From Macrolepiota albuminosa (taxonomy: Eukaryota; Basidiomycota; Agaricomycetes; Agaricales; Agaricaceae), in NCBI GenBank assembly GCA_027475525.1, contig JAMWFC010000117.1, forward strand, positions 4,450,183-4,514,182: a DNA stretch of 64,000 nucleotides, given 5' to 3'. Made by a program: the position numbers and the translations under genes. The notes below the pieces were generated by a model. The model did not search any database and was not told the origin of the DNA. It was given only the letters and a program-made list of their open reading frames with translations. The stretch's first letter is position 1; every line of letters begins with the position of its first letter. Positions 12,810 through 25,100 of this stretch are shown piece after piece.

Positions 12810-13523
12810 ACTAGCTACAAGAGAATGCGATTAAAATGCATGTGTTCAGACATGCATGGGGCCCATTGTGATGCTATTATTAGACCCATGTGGAAATTTC
12901 AAACTCAGTATTGCAACCGGTATTGTACACAGCAGTGAGGATCCGGCCAGTTTTGCCACCTGCATAACCGGCTTCCTTCTGACACAATCACCAACGTACC
13001 TTCTACTAAAGTGACACTTGATTAGGCTAGGATAGACAATATCACAACCACTGCACAAGTCTGATTGGTCAAAGATACTGTCAATGTCTTGTTATTCATG
13101 GTTTCAAAAGAATTTTGAAACACTATGGGCATGATAATGTATTATACATGTATATAGCTGAGTTTTAAAAAAAAATAATGGAAAAAACACACACACAAGT
13201 TGTTGGCTTCGCAACGAGGTAGATCTCGGGTACCATGCTACGCTTACTCAGATACCTCAAAGAATCCACCCATCGTGCTACATGGATTTACTAACGCTGA
13301 TTGGGCAAGCTGCCTCGACACAAGGAGAAGTACAAGCAGTTACATGTGGTTGCTTAGTTCTGGAGCTGTATCTTAGTCTGTGCATAAACAGAAAACAGTG
13401 GCAACATCTTCGTGCAAGATCAAATACATGGTCGTAGGGAAACCGCAAGCTGCGTTTCTCAAGACCAGTGCCATCACCATTGATTGGCATTGCATCATTC
13501 TTCTATAACATCCTCAGAGCTAT
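12810..13523. other. Border between repeat block and gene island
   Basis: No gene is supported. It contains a short poly-A and a short (CA)n tract near 13165-13200. CpG frequency rises from about 13,200 on, marking the start of the gene island. The stretch next to 13524 would contain the 3' end of the ABC transporter transcript. Confidence 0.4.
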
Positions 13524-16180
13524 CTATGTGCTATCGTAGAAGGCATTCGCTTGTATCTGGTAGAGCTTTGCATATTCTCCGTCAAGCTTCATGAGCTCCT
13601 CATGAGAGCCAGACTCTGCCACGCCACCATCTTTCATGCATCTGTATCCGCAATCAGATTACACTATGCGCTAACAAGTCAAAGTGGACATACATAATGA
13701 GGTCGGCATGCTTAGTGAGATGGCCAAACCGATGAGTTACGAAAACCATAGTTTTTCCAGGCCTACTAGCAATGAGCCGGTTGAATATCTGATATTCGGC
13801 TTCTGGATCGAGAGCGGAACTTGGCTCGTCAACAGCAACAAAGTTAACACGGCCAGAGTTGAGATGCATGAATGTTCGCGCCCTAGTAAATGTGACGTGT
13901 AGATATGTCAACTCAATTAGAAAGAAGCAACATCTTACGCGACAAGGCGCTGTCTTTCCCCGCCTGATATCTCAATTCTCTTTGACAGTGTTTTCATGTA
14001 CTTCTGCAAAGGGTGCTCCGGATCATCAGGTACGTTGATGGGCTGGACGTTGCTTCTTGGGTTCAAGATTGTGTCTAAACCTTCCACAAACTTTGCACAG
14101 AATTCTGCGGCACCCCCTTGTTCTGCAGCTACAGCGACCGCGGCTGCGTCTGTCGATCGTGCCACGTCCCCAAATGCGATGTTTTCGTAAAGCGACAACG
14201 GGTAGAGTCCGTGATCTTGTGTAAAAGAAGCCGTAGTGCGACGGACATCCATAGGGCGATACTCCTGTGCAGGCGTACCGTCAATAAGTACTGTTCCCGA
14301 ACTAGGATCGTATAACCGTGTAAGTAACTTGATCAGTGTGGACTTTCCGCTTCCATTAGCCCCAACAATCACGACAAGTTGTCCTGGTTTGATAATGAGA
14401 GAAACGTTCCTTAATGCAGGTGATTTATTTCTGCTTCCAGGATAGTTGAATATAACGTCTCTACGAGATTATGAAAGTGTCCTTAGTTGTTTTTCCAAAA
14501 AGGGCTCGGTAACTTACTTGAGTTCGAGCGCCATCCCATCTTTGCTAGTCTGGGAGCTTGGATAGGGAACATCTCCTTGTTGGATCTTGTTAGACTTCTC
14601 CAAAAACGCGTAGAGACGTTTTATTCTGGTTATGTGGCGATTCAATGTTTTCGTGTGGCGAAGGATGCTTTGCAAAGAGTATCGTAGCACAGAAGACGAT
14701 TGGAGTAGGATAGCAATGGATCCTATGGAAAATTTCGAAGGGCTGATTACGACATTGGCCGCACAGTACACCTTTAGATAATTGGCCTTTCAAATCGAGC
14801 TGTGGAAAATTTCGAAGGGCTGATTACGACATTGGCCGCACAGTACACCTTTAGATAATTGGCCTTTCAAATCGAGCTGGAAGAAGATCAATCCGAGGAA
14901 CGTACCATAGGAAGATCACCGGCGATGGAATAGGCAATTTCCAAAAGGAGCGAGCTTCTCCTTCTCAGTTGCTCCCAATATTCGTCCGTACATGTGTCCC
15001 CGAGTTTTTTCTTGGCCTTCTCGTATTCTGTAGACAAAGGTATTGGACACTGATAGCTTAGCAAAGACGGAACATACCGTTTAAAATATGACTTTTCAAG
15101 TTCCCACTTATGACATCCTGTCGATAGGCATCCGCGGTGAGATCAGAGAGGGCTCCCATGCGTTGATAGTCCTCGTGTTTTAGGTTTGCGACCCACACTA
15201 GATTTTTACCATGTCAGCCTCATGTTACGCCCCCACAACACAACACACTTACTTTTGGACAATAGATCCTCAGTGAAGAGGGTTCTCAACAAGGGTCGGG
15301 CTACACAAAGTAAGGCAAAAACCGGGCCACCACTGAAACGCGAAGCATGTACGATCAGGGTAAGTTGACTCAGAGAAGTCAAAAATTCGCCCAAGACCGA
15401 CGCGATTGTGTCGAAGGCTTCCCAAGCGTCTCTCGGGGATATGTATACCCGGCTTTCCGGATCTGATAGACGATATTTTTCGAGGTATGGTCAACGTATG
15501 AGGAAAACCAACCTTGTGCAGTCAAAAGATCCATATTCAATCGTGCTTTATAGGAAAAGAGGTTGAGTTGTCACGTATTCCTAAAGATACAGCATATACC
15601 TTCCATAATATGAGTCTCGTAGTATTGAAGAACTCGAGTTCTAAATACCGGGTTATAGTCGCGCCTGAGATGGCATTGATGTAGACTTTCCACGGGACAA
15701 GACTGAGGGTTGACTCACGTCCACCAGTTAAGGGTCGTAATTAATGCAGCACAAGATAAACGATTAACAATTGCCATGAGAATGGCAAGAGTGTTTGCTT
15801 TTCCATCGCGTATACCAGCTTCAACCTACGCAGCCTATCGGTGAAAGCATCTTTCGACGATAAAAAACAAATCAACAAACGATTTGCAACAAAGTCGATG
15901 ACAGATGCATCATGACGGCCGATTCAACGCCTTCCCAAAGCTTCGATAAAGCAAAGAAAATGAGCAGTGTAGGAGATATTGTGGAGACCTCAGTGGCAAG
16001 ACGCCGGAAGAGTTGTAACCCAGAGACGACCTCATCCCATCGACGCAAAAGGCCAAGTCTGGGTTGTTCACTTGTCGAGAGCTCCCATATGCCGAACTGT
16101 TCACTGATAACAGCGGGGTCTGGGTCCGATTTCTGTTCTGTCTCCTTTGAAAGAACTTCCGTTACAGGTTTTCTATCCAT
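13524..16180 (-). CDS. ABC half-transporter (TMD-NBD), multi-exon
   Basis: Membrane ATP-binding cassette transporter with one transmembrane domain followed by one nucleotide-binding domain; substrate not deducible. Start ATG at 16178-16180 (MDRKPVTEV), stop TAG at 13524-13526. The N-terminal exon ends in a hydrophobic segment (15872-16180). Several short exons between 15840 and 14890 encode helices and polar loops, for example 15285-15470. NBD elements: DVIFNYPGS before Walker A GANGSGKST near 14365, Q-loop region SFTQDHGLYPLSLYENIAFGD, signature SGGERQRLVA near 13940, Walker B VNFVAVDEPSSALD, H-loop FVTHRFG. A hydrophilic insert of about 25 residues lies just before the signature. Introns have GT-AG ends; the last one (about 13650-13690) precedes a CMKDGGVAESGSHEE C-terminus. 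A 77-bp tandem duplication (14726-14879) falls at an intron/exon boundary; splicing could skip it. The gene is divergent from APN1. An ABCB-like half transporter is the best family guess. Confidence 0.88.
14726..14879. repeat. 77-bp exact tandem duplication inside the ABC transporter gene
   Basis: Two identical 77-bp copies lie head to tail (14726-14802 and 14803-14879). With one copy removed, the minus strand gives a 57-bp GT-AG intron followed by an exon starting VYCAANVVISPSKFS. With both present the intron would be 134 bp. See the finding on the 77-bp period. Confidence 0.9.
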
Positions 16181-16840
16181 TACGGCAAGATCTTCCGGGT
16201 AGCAGGAGAAAGATGTCGGGGTGGAAACAGAAGACAGATCCTTTTTGTATTGTACGCGTTATAAGCACAGAGGGCTCAGATTCAGCAAACAAAATCCGAT
16301 TGGGAATTTGAAGCTCTAAGATAAATTGATAACGCATGGTCCTGGTGAGTCCCATTTGTGTCCAAGTCGGGGCTCGGGAAGACTTTTGGAGTTTGATTCT
16401 ATGGAAATTGAATGACCCACAGACACTTTGCGTCGCCAGTCACAAGTACTGAATTAAAACGTGGTTTGCCCCCAAATGGAACATGTAGCGCACGTGACAT
16501 AAGAGATGTAGGCACTTGTTTATTCAGTCTTTGGCTCTCCCGAGGTTTAAAAGGCCCTGTGTAGTAGAACAGAGCAAGTTTTTCAACCTTAGGACTTACA
16601 CCATTTCCATCCCGCAAATCAAGTGTGACTTAGGTGTTGACAGAGACAGAACATTATGTAACGGTTTGCCTAAAATGGAATACATCCGAACTACCCGCGA
16701 CGAACCCAACCTGTGACCCCCGTTACGCCTAGAGTGGTACCAACCCCTAGCTCAGCTTTTGCTGAGTCATGCTTCTATGGACAAGACACTTCCGCATTAA
16801 TCTCTGCTCTCACTCGATTGACGTTCCATCTTTGTACATC
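16181..16840. promoter_or_regulatory. Divergent promoter region between ABC transporter and APN1
   Basis: 660 bp separate the two start codons, which point away from each other, so this stretch must hold both promoters. I see no unambiguous TATA box or paired operator-like motif. Short open stretches here look like chance. Confidence 0.5.
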
Positions 16841-18568
16841 ATGAAAACGCGAAGATCCAGCAGATTATCCGTGCGAGACACGACTGAGTTGCGAGAGCCT
16901 CGGGTGAAAAGAATTAAGCTGGATTCCGAACCTCATGCAGGTATGGACGGTATGGGCTCTCAGTCAATACTTTTCAAAAGCCCGATATTTGTGAATTGTT
17001 CTTAATTGAATCAATTAGGAATCTCGTCTACAACGAAGAAACGCGGCATCAAGACACCTGAGATTGACAAAAGCATGTTACCAATTCGTCATGAGTCGTC
17101 ATGGAAAGTCGGTGCACATGTTTCAGCCTCAGGCGGGGTAGAGAACGCGATTCTTAATGCAGCGGAAATAGGGTACGTTCAACTGTCTGAGTCTTGGATT
17201 ATTCATTTTCCATTCGAAGTAGAGCCAACGCGTTTGCCCTTTTTCTCAAGTCTCAACGAAAATGGACCTCACCTCCACTAACGTCCGAGTCGATTGCCGC
17301 ATTCAAGGAGCGCATGGTCGAGTATGGATACTCAAGCTCGGTCATACTTCCGCATGGAAGCTATCTAATCAACTTGGGTAATGTTGATCCGTATGTGTCT
17401 TTTTATATACTCTCGTATATCTCCCAAGGCATCTCTCCATCCTAGTGAGAAACGGGAAAAGTCATACCAGTGCTTTGTTGATGATCTTAAACGATGTGAA
17501 CAGCTGGGCCTCACTCTCTACAACTTTCAGTCAGTCCTACTTCACAACATTGTGATGGTTCTTTTTAGTTGATAGATTCACTCCTTTCAAGTCCAGGCTC
17601 AACAGTCGGTGAAACAACGACAGAAAATTCCATATCTTTGATAGCAGATTGTATCAACAGAGCTCACAAAGAAACTAAAACGGTGACGACAGTTCTTGAG
17701 AATATGGCGAGTCATTTTTTCCGTGTCGTCGCGTCGTCTTTCTCTCATCTCGCAGTGATTGTCACCATGTCACATCAGGCGGGGGCTGGGAATGTGATAG
17801 GATGTGACTTTGCTCATTTAGGTGCTATCATCGCTCAAGTCGAAGATAAATCTAGAGTTGGCGTATGTCTAGACACGTGTAAGCAATCCTCCTTTTAGCG
17901 CGCCAATCACCTAACACAAGCGCGCTTTCCAGGTCACATGTTCTCCGCTGTGTGTACCCCGACCACCGCTGGTTTTATCCTCCTAGACCCAACTTATTCA
18001 TGATAGGGATATGATATCCGAAAGAGGGAAGACTGGAAGTAAGATCCACTTCAATCAAGTATTCATGATCATCTAACGGAAAGCATCGTCAGTGCGACGA
18101 GTAAGCTGCTTTCAATTCAACATGTTAAACTTGATAACATAGACCCAGTCGAAATGTTTGATGCCGACGTCGGTCTCTCGTACCTTCGAGGAATGCATCT
18201 AAATGACTCAAAAACTGAACACAACTCCAGAAAGGATAGACACGAAAACATCGGACTGTACGTCTCACATACTTGTCATCTACCGTTTTACATCCACCGT
18301 TTTCAGCGGTCACATCGGCATCTTGGGGTTCCACCATATCCTGAATGACCCACGTGTGCAACATATACCACTTGTCTTGGAGACGCCGAGCTTTGAGCTA
18401 CCGAAAGAAATTTGGGCCAAGGAAATTGAAGCTTTGAACCGGCTTTCCGGTCTTACATTAGGGGAAGAGACAACCGAGGAGGTCGTCGACCCCATCAAAG
18501 CCGCGGTAATGTCTGTGTCCGAGTCAAGCGGAAAACCAAAACGGAAATCGCAGGCAAAGGTTACTTGA
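16841..18568 (+). CDS. APN1: Apn1-type AP endonuclease (endonuclease IV family)
   Basis: Base-excision repair enzyme that cleaves 5' of abasic sites; the family uses three metal ions in a TIM barrel. Start ATG at 16841 ([10 protein letters not shown], basic N-terminus that could act as a nuclear signal). Exons as read: 16841-16940, 17019-17172, 17223 onward and several more to TGA at 18566-18568. Family motifs in order: [47 protein letters not shown] (His created across a splice), [60 protein letters not shown]. These cover the metal-ligand regions (His, Glu, Asp) expected of endonuclease IV. One intron (17707-17778) fits the family alignment only with a GC-AG donor. The exon joining [10 protein letters not shown] to the MFDADVG segment (about 18040-18150) is less certain. 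The Lys-rich C-terminus after LETPS is typical of fungal Apn1. Confidence 0.92.
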
Positions 18569-21500
18569 TCTCAAGACACAGCCAGGGGACGATGAGCGGG
18601 CGATCCGCAAGTAGAGTCCGCAAAGTGGGTCGTGTTCCGTGAGATTGGAATTGGTCTGGTAGGCCACATTGATTTATCGTCATTGTTATAATACTTTCAA
18701 TACCAGTACTTCGCCTTGCGACTAGGTTATTATCAACGTACTCTAAAACTAGGAACAGCGCGTGAGCACGTCCGAGATCCTTCTGCCTAGGTATTGTTTT
18801 GTAAGTTTTATCATCTTCGAATAAATGTCTCGCAGAAGGTAAAGTGAACGTCCTGAATTCTTAAACTCCAGAGGATCTGATAGCAGGACCTGTTCATTAT
18901 GTACCAAGGAAAGATGTTAATAGACTGGACCTCTTTCTGGGCTATTGTTTTGTAGTACAAATTTGCTTCCGCTAAGGGCTCCTTTGAAGAATGGTTCGTC
19001 CATTGAAATTTAATGCGTGTATGTGATTGCTTGGAAGGCGCCTCCTGGAAGCGACTGCCATAGGAGAGTGTGGTAGCGAGAGGTTCGTATCTGCCAGTAG
19101 TTACAAGCGAAGATCATCGACTCGGTTCAATATATTGAGGATATATGAGTGACTATGGATGTAGATTCTTCTACGACCTGGATATCGACACGCAAGTTCA
19201 AAATGCGAAGTAGGTCGCAGGGTAGAAGTACTAACGGCGAAGGCTTATTCCAGGGACGTCACTTTGTTCAGGATCGTCGGTGTTCTTTAAAAATCAAAGT
19301 ATCAGGATCAAGGGTTGAAAAGTTCCATCCAAAAACGTACTTTCCTTGAAGGCCGCACCTCACACATCGATAGGCCAGCTGCGGAGTAAGAGGAAATTAG
19401 CATGGTCATTTATCGGAGGTGATTAGAAACACTAGTGTGGCCAGATTGTTTAGTGTCCCATGACCAAGGTAATAATAAGGCTTGGAGACGCGGACCTTTA
19501 GTCATGATTGATATATAGACGGGCGTCGGCTATCTTGTGAGAGGTATTTTACTGGAAGGAGAAATACAGACCAGTCTCTAGCGTAAGAATATCGCTTGAG
19601 CACAGGGATAGGCACGAAAATACCGAATTTGAACCGGAGTATAGATTCGACTTGGAGTATAGTGAGTGCTATTCATTCAGTAGATTTTCTTCAGCTTCAT
19701 ACAATCTGAAAATCCACAAGCGGAAACTATGGAATGGCTGGCGCGTCACTGTTGATGCACCAACTATTACTATGTATGAAAACCGTCATCACGTTGATAT
19801 CGGGTGTTCTGAATGATTGTGAACGCTTCGGGTAAGGGATTGGGTGACATAAATAATTGAGAAGTGGTGTAATAGCTACTCACCTGACGTGACCAGAAGC
19901 GGAACATAACTCACACTCAATGACTAAGACCATGGTAAATCTCCATAGAACATCGAAAACCAGGGCATTCTCTGCCCACGTTTGATGATCAGGGGAAAGT
20001 GTACCTTAAGACTTTGGGATGAGAAGAGATTCCCTCGATGGTGACGATATTACATTGCTCCATTTGCATCTTGTCGTCAGCTACATACTCGGACCTCTGA
20101 CGTGGAAAGCCCTCAGCGGTGCAGCAGCGATGGGACCTAACACGCGTAAACCACGCATGTGAATCTCAAGCCACATTTGATATGGTCTTTGGATGAGCGG
20201 AGTATACAGGGTTCGAACAAGCGTAATTGAGTACAGCACGGAGATTCAAGTCGAAATTTAACAAAACCGATATTGTCGAACATTAGGCCAGTCGCCGGCC
20301 GGGTTGCCGACGGGCCAACTGCCGTTTGTACAGCACCGAGTATTAAGCCAAAGGATAGCGTAAGCCTGTTAGAATTGGTATGCTTTGTATACAGGCAGGT
20401 ATCTTGCAATCCAACAATCCAATGCAAAAGTTTAAAGACCATGATTAGATGTATTCCTGTCCAGAGCCTTGAGGCCTGAGGTGTCAACATGTGATTGGTT
20501 CTCCCTTAATTTCGAGTTTTGACGTTGTAGAATTTGACTTCAGGTTTGAGTCCAAGCTAGTCATGGGACAAAGATATATAGAGCAATAGGCCCTGTGTAT
20601 CCAAGACCCTCAATCGGGGAGACACGAAAAAAATTGTTGCATTAGAAGCGATGGAGTACCACTTTGTCTTTATCGATTTGACGAAATTGTGGGTGTCAAT
20701 CTTGAAGCTACTCTCGGCATTTTTGTTCTGACTGGACGTGTACGAGTTTCACGATTGAGCTACAATACAAGGGACAAACGGCCCGCCTGCCGGCCTCGGA
20801 TCATCCTGTTACATAAAATTAGGTCAACCCCAGAGTCGATGGGGAACGCGATTCCCAGGAGAAAGGAAGAAGACATCGTTAAGGCACGGAGCGAGAAAGA
20901 AAGCAACGAAGACAGAAGGGGATCGATCATACGGATCGAGGTATGGCGAGCTTTTGGCGTTGCCAAGCCACAGATAAGAAGTGAGTAGACAGGCATAATC
21001 ACTTTTTGAAAGGATCCCAAAATGATACACGGAGGCATATAGCATACTTCGGAGAAATTAAGCACTCGGTGCACGGGCCGGAAGGAGAAGCTTGGGAAGG
21101 AAAGGAGAGCCTCTAAGCTTGAAAAGAGAGAGTATCAAGCCTGGAAGCGGATTCAAATAAGTTAGAGAAGCAAAATAGAACAACACCAAGCATACTAGGC
21201 AGACCGTGAGACATTCATCGAGTAAAGATGACGATCTATAATTTTATTTCATTAATGTACTCCGGAGTAACTTACTGATATTATGAGGACGTAAGGCGTC
21301 GTGTCGGCTTAGTGTGCGTTATCACTTTGCAAAGAGTGGAGTCTGCCGAGCCTCGCCGAGAACTGCCACCGGGGATAAGGTACATTGGTGTGTGTATTAA
21401 TAACTGAGGTCATCGCCCACACTCCAAGGGTCTGATATGTCGCAGGAGATACTCCGATGCCAGTGTCAAAAGACGTGCCTTCCAAAATTTCAAAGCCGCC

Positions 21501-22130
21501 GATAACAAGATTCGAGGAGATGAACAGGTGCAATCAATACTAGAAAGGAAAGAAACACGAGTAAAAAGAGGAGAGAAAAGAAAATCATCAAAGGATTTGA
21601 GTACACGTGTTTGACAAGTTGTCATCTTCTACCGAGTCGAAAGTCAACAGAAAGAACCGTGAAGTGGTCGTGACCCAACAACAGGGCATATGAAGCTATA
21701 TGAAGCTGCTTTCCCGTAATCGGGAGAAGGTATGAAGGGGGATACGGAAGAAATGCGCCGAAAAAAGCATCCTTCGTCCAGTGAAGATACACCTACCATC
21801 GATTACGGTTGCATTCCAAGGCATCAGGTCAAAACAACAAAAAGAACCCTTTACGAGAGAGCGAATGGTTATTTTGGGTCGTTGGGTTACGAGCAGTGAC
21901 CTTTGCATTTTGTATCCATCATATTGGAAATTTGTCGTGAAGAAAGCGTGCAGAGGATACATAGCCCCATTATGGGCTAGGAGCCATCTAAGTTGTTCCA
22001 TCGTTTATGAACCCACGAAGTCCACTAGAATAAATCAGAAGACCGGACGTTCGTCTGAAAAATAAAGCCCAAAGCCCAGAACACCCTGCCCGAAGCAGGA
22101 ATTTTGGATCTATAAACCGCGCTAGTACTA
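18569..22130. other. Intergenic DNA, no recognisable genes
   Basis: Open stretches here are short and show no domain I recognise (for example 20689-20988 plus and 21988-22380 minus). Base composition is that of the gene island, with CpG retained. No tRNA-like A/B box pair was found. A short low-expression or taxon-restricted gene cannot be excluded. Confidence 0.4.
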
Positions 22131-25100
22131 CATTGCCTCGGACTCGTCTCGTCTCGTCTCGTAGACGGTGACGGTGACGGGTGAGGATCAAACGAAGATG
22201 TTTAACAAGAGTGGACCGGACGGAGTGTACTGTTTTCGGCCCAGAAGCGACGGAAGCGTAGACTAGTACTTCGTGCTGAGAAGGAAGGAAGGAAAGAAGG
22301 AAATCGGAAAGCCCCCCCTCTCTTACTTGAGATTGAAAGATTGAATGCACACGGGCCAACGCTCTGCGGGCATAAATCAAAGCACCTGCCGGAGGGCCTC
22401 CGCCACCGTCTCATGACGTCGAGCACCCTCACTGACACTGACAGAACGCCCATATTGATCAACACCCACAATCGTAAGCGCTTGCTAAGAAGAGTTGGAC
22501 ACACACAGAGACACACAGAGATATCCCCTGGCTCTATGAGGAAGCCTCGCATTCGCCAAGTCCACCTGCCTAAACCCAGATCGAGCAATCCCGAATCAGT
22601 CAGAGATGAGGGATGGACATGAGACGACACATTGAAAGTGCGCGGATGGAACGGAAGAGAAGATGCGAAAACCGCGCCAGTGCCAGTGCCAGTGCCACAC
22701 CCATGTACATCGCGCAGGTCCCATTTAGCCTGATACCTGATGCGGAATGAATGATGTCAGATAGAGGGCCAGCGCGTATCGCCTCGGAGCTCGTATAAAC
22801 ATCCGAGCGCAATGGTGTGTGGGTGGGGATATTAATCCTCGTTGCTGGCCGTCCGAAAGGAACGGATACATTTTTTTATTATACACCGAGGGTGGGTGAG
22901 CGAGCGAAGGGGCGACGGCGACGGCGGCGGTGGGCGGGCGGCGGGTGAAAGTTGTACGCTGGTTGGCTCGGGTCGAATCCGTGCCATGGATGACCCGGCG
23001 GCCGGGATAACCCGTGCCCGTGATCCATGAATGAAATCATGAAACTCGAAAGCTTCAAGCTTCAAGCATCGATGCTTCAAGCTTGAAGCGAAGCGAAACA
23101 AAGAAAAAAAAAGCGAAAGAACCGGGAGCTTTTTACGCAAACGCAGCCGGATGCTGTTTACGTTCGGTACGATTAATATTACGAGGAACCTCGAGGAAGC
23201 TCAGGGAATAACAATAAGATAGATAGTATGTATACGGCATGCCCCCTCCCCCGCCCCCGAGGTTAATCACGCTATCGTACTTGGACTCGACTCGAAGTTT
23301 CGAGTTGCTGTAAGCGATAAAGCAAATCGCCCCACTGCAGCGCGATCATCGATCGGAAAGTTTCGATACATGTATGTATGTACGTGAAGAAAAGAACTGA
23401 GTAACGTAGGTATCGTCACGACCCCCCGCTCCATTCGCACTCACAGCCTCTGCCTTTGCCTTTGCCTCAGTCTTTCCATTGATGGACTTCCTCGCTCCTA
23501 GGTTTACCCATATCTGCTTCAAGTTGTCAATGTCAAAGTGAGTTTTTTCATCAGATATCACCCAAAAAAAACCTTTGTATATCCTGGTTCTTTGATTTTA
23601 CTTTACTTTTCTTTTTTTTTCCCAGATCCAGATTGGGTTAAACGATGAACCCCAGATATTAATCGCACGCTGACATGGGTCATGGATTTGAGTATATATG
23701 ATAGGTATGTGATGTGATGTGCTTGTGATGTGATTTACTGTACATAAATGATATAAGTAAGTATGTAACATAAATGATTATAACAACATCTCCTTGTACC
23801 TGTCTGTACCTGTACCTGTCCTGTTCCGCCGCCGGCCACCGCGTCAGCATCATCGTCACCAAGCGTCGAGACCGAGGGCCGGTGGTCAATGTCGCGGTTG
23901 TAATATCATCATACATAAATGTTATTTATCCCCTGAAATTGAAATTGAACAACCGGGTAAAAAGTACACCAGGCAACAACACACATCACATACAACCATA
24001 TGTAGAAACATAGAAACATAGAACAAGGGTCCCCATTCCCTGTCATCACCATGCCATGCCCATGCCCATGTCAATGGGTAAACGCAAACGCAAAGATTTG
24101 ATCTGGATTCTGATTTGATTTGATCCTGATCCTGATCCCTGATCTGGTGTAGGCAGGCAGGGGAGGGAACAGCGGGTGCTGTTGTCGTGTTGTTGTTGTT
24201 CTGTTGTTCCTTTGTCGTTTCTTGGACTTCTTTTCCTTTTCTTTGTAAGTATATCAATGTCCCTTGTATTAGCTGTCCTTGTCTTGTATTTTTTTTTTGG
24301 GTGTCCGTGGGTACGACGCGAAAACGAAAACGCAAAGTTTTGTTTCCTTTGATCTGATTCATCTGATTTAATCTGAACTGGTGTAGGGAGGGAAGAGTGA
24401 CGCAGCATATCGTATGTAAATGTAAAACGATGTACTTTACATTGAAGTACATGTTAACACAACGTCTGGAGTTAAATAATCTCTCGGATGGGGTTTTATT
24501 TAGTATGGTAAAGTACTGTATAAACGAAATAAAATAAAATAAAAGCTTCCTCCAACCTGGACTCGGATTCACGAAGAGTCGAGGATGGTTTTTGACTCCA
24601 GGCATGTCAGCGACGTTTTACCTCGTCGTAACTGGTCAGATAAAGATAATTGGAGCTCGTTGGGGAGCTCATGACCATGGGAAGAATGTATCTGTGTTAC
24701 CGAGGTTACTGGTCATTTTCTTCGTCCAAGAGCGCGTCTTTGTTGTTCCATAGATTTCTTTGTATCCCTTATTAAAGGCTTCCTCCTACCTGGATTCACA
24801 AAGAATCGAGGATGGTTTTTGACTCCAGGCATGTCAGCGACGTTTTACCTCGTCGTAACTGGTCAGATAAAGATAATTGGAGCTCGTTGGGGAGCTCATG
24901 ACCATGGGAAGAATGTATCTGTGTTACCGAGGTTACTGGTCATTTTCTTCGTCCAAGAGCGCGTCTTTGTTGTCATGACCATGGGAAGAATGTATCTGTG
25001 TTACCGAGGTTACTGGTCATTTTCTTCGTCCAAGAGCGCGTCTTTGTTGTGTTCCATAGATTTCTTTGTATCCCTTATTTAAGGCTTCCTCCTACCTGGA

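Noticed and set aside
16769..16840. Upstream in-frame ATG for APN1 (16769)
   Set aside because: The added 24 residues have no family match, whereas ATG 16841 opens a basic N-terminus typical of the family. The choice is not proven.
13524..18568. Possible functional cluster of ABC transporter and APN1
   Set aside because: Adjacent divergent genes only; no biosynthetic enzyme or shared pathway is visible.
20205..20225. B-box-like GGTTCGAACA
   Set aside because: No matching A box upstream and no cloverleaf could be drawn.
20689..20988. 99-codon plus-strand open frame
   Set aside because: No recognisable motif, a plausible competing minus-strand frame over the same bases, and no splice or promoter context.
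22955..22990. tRNA B-box-like GGGTCGAATCC
   Set aside because: No A box at the right distance and no acceptor-stem pairing visible; likely chance.
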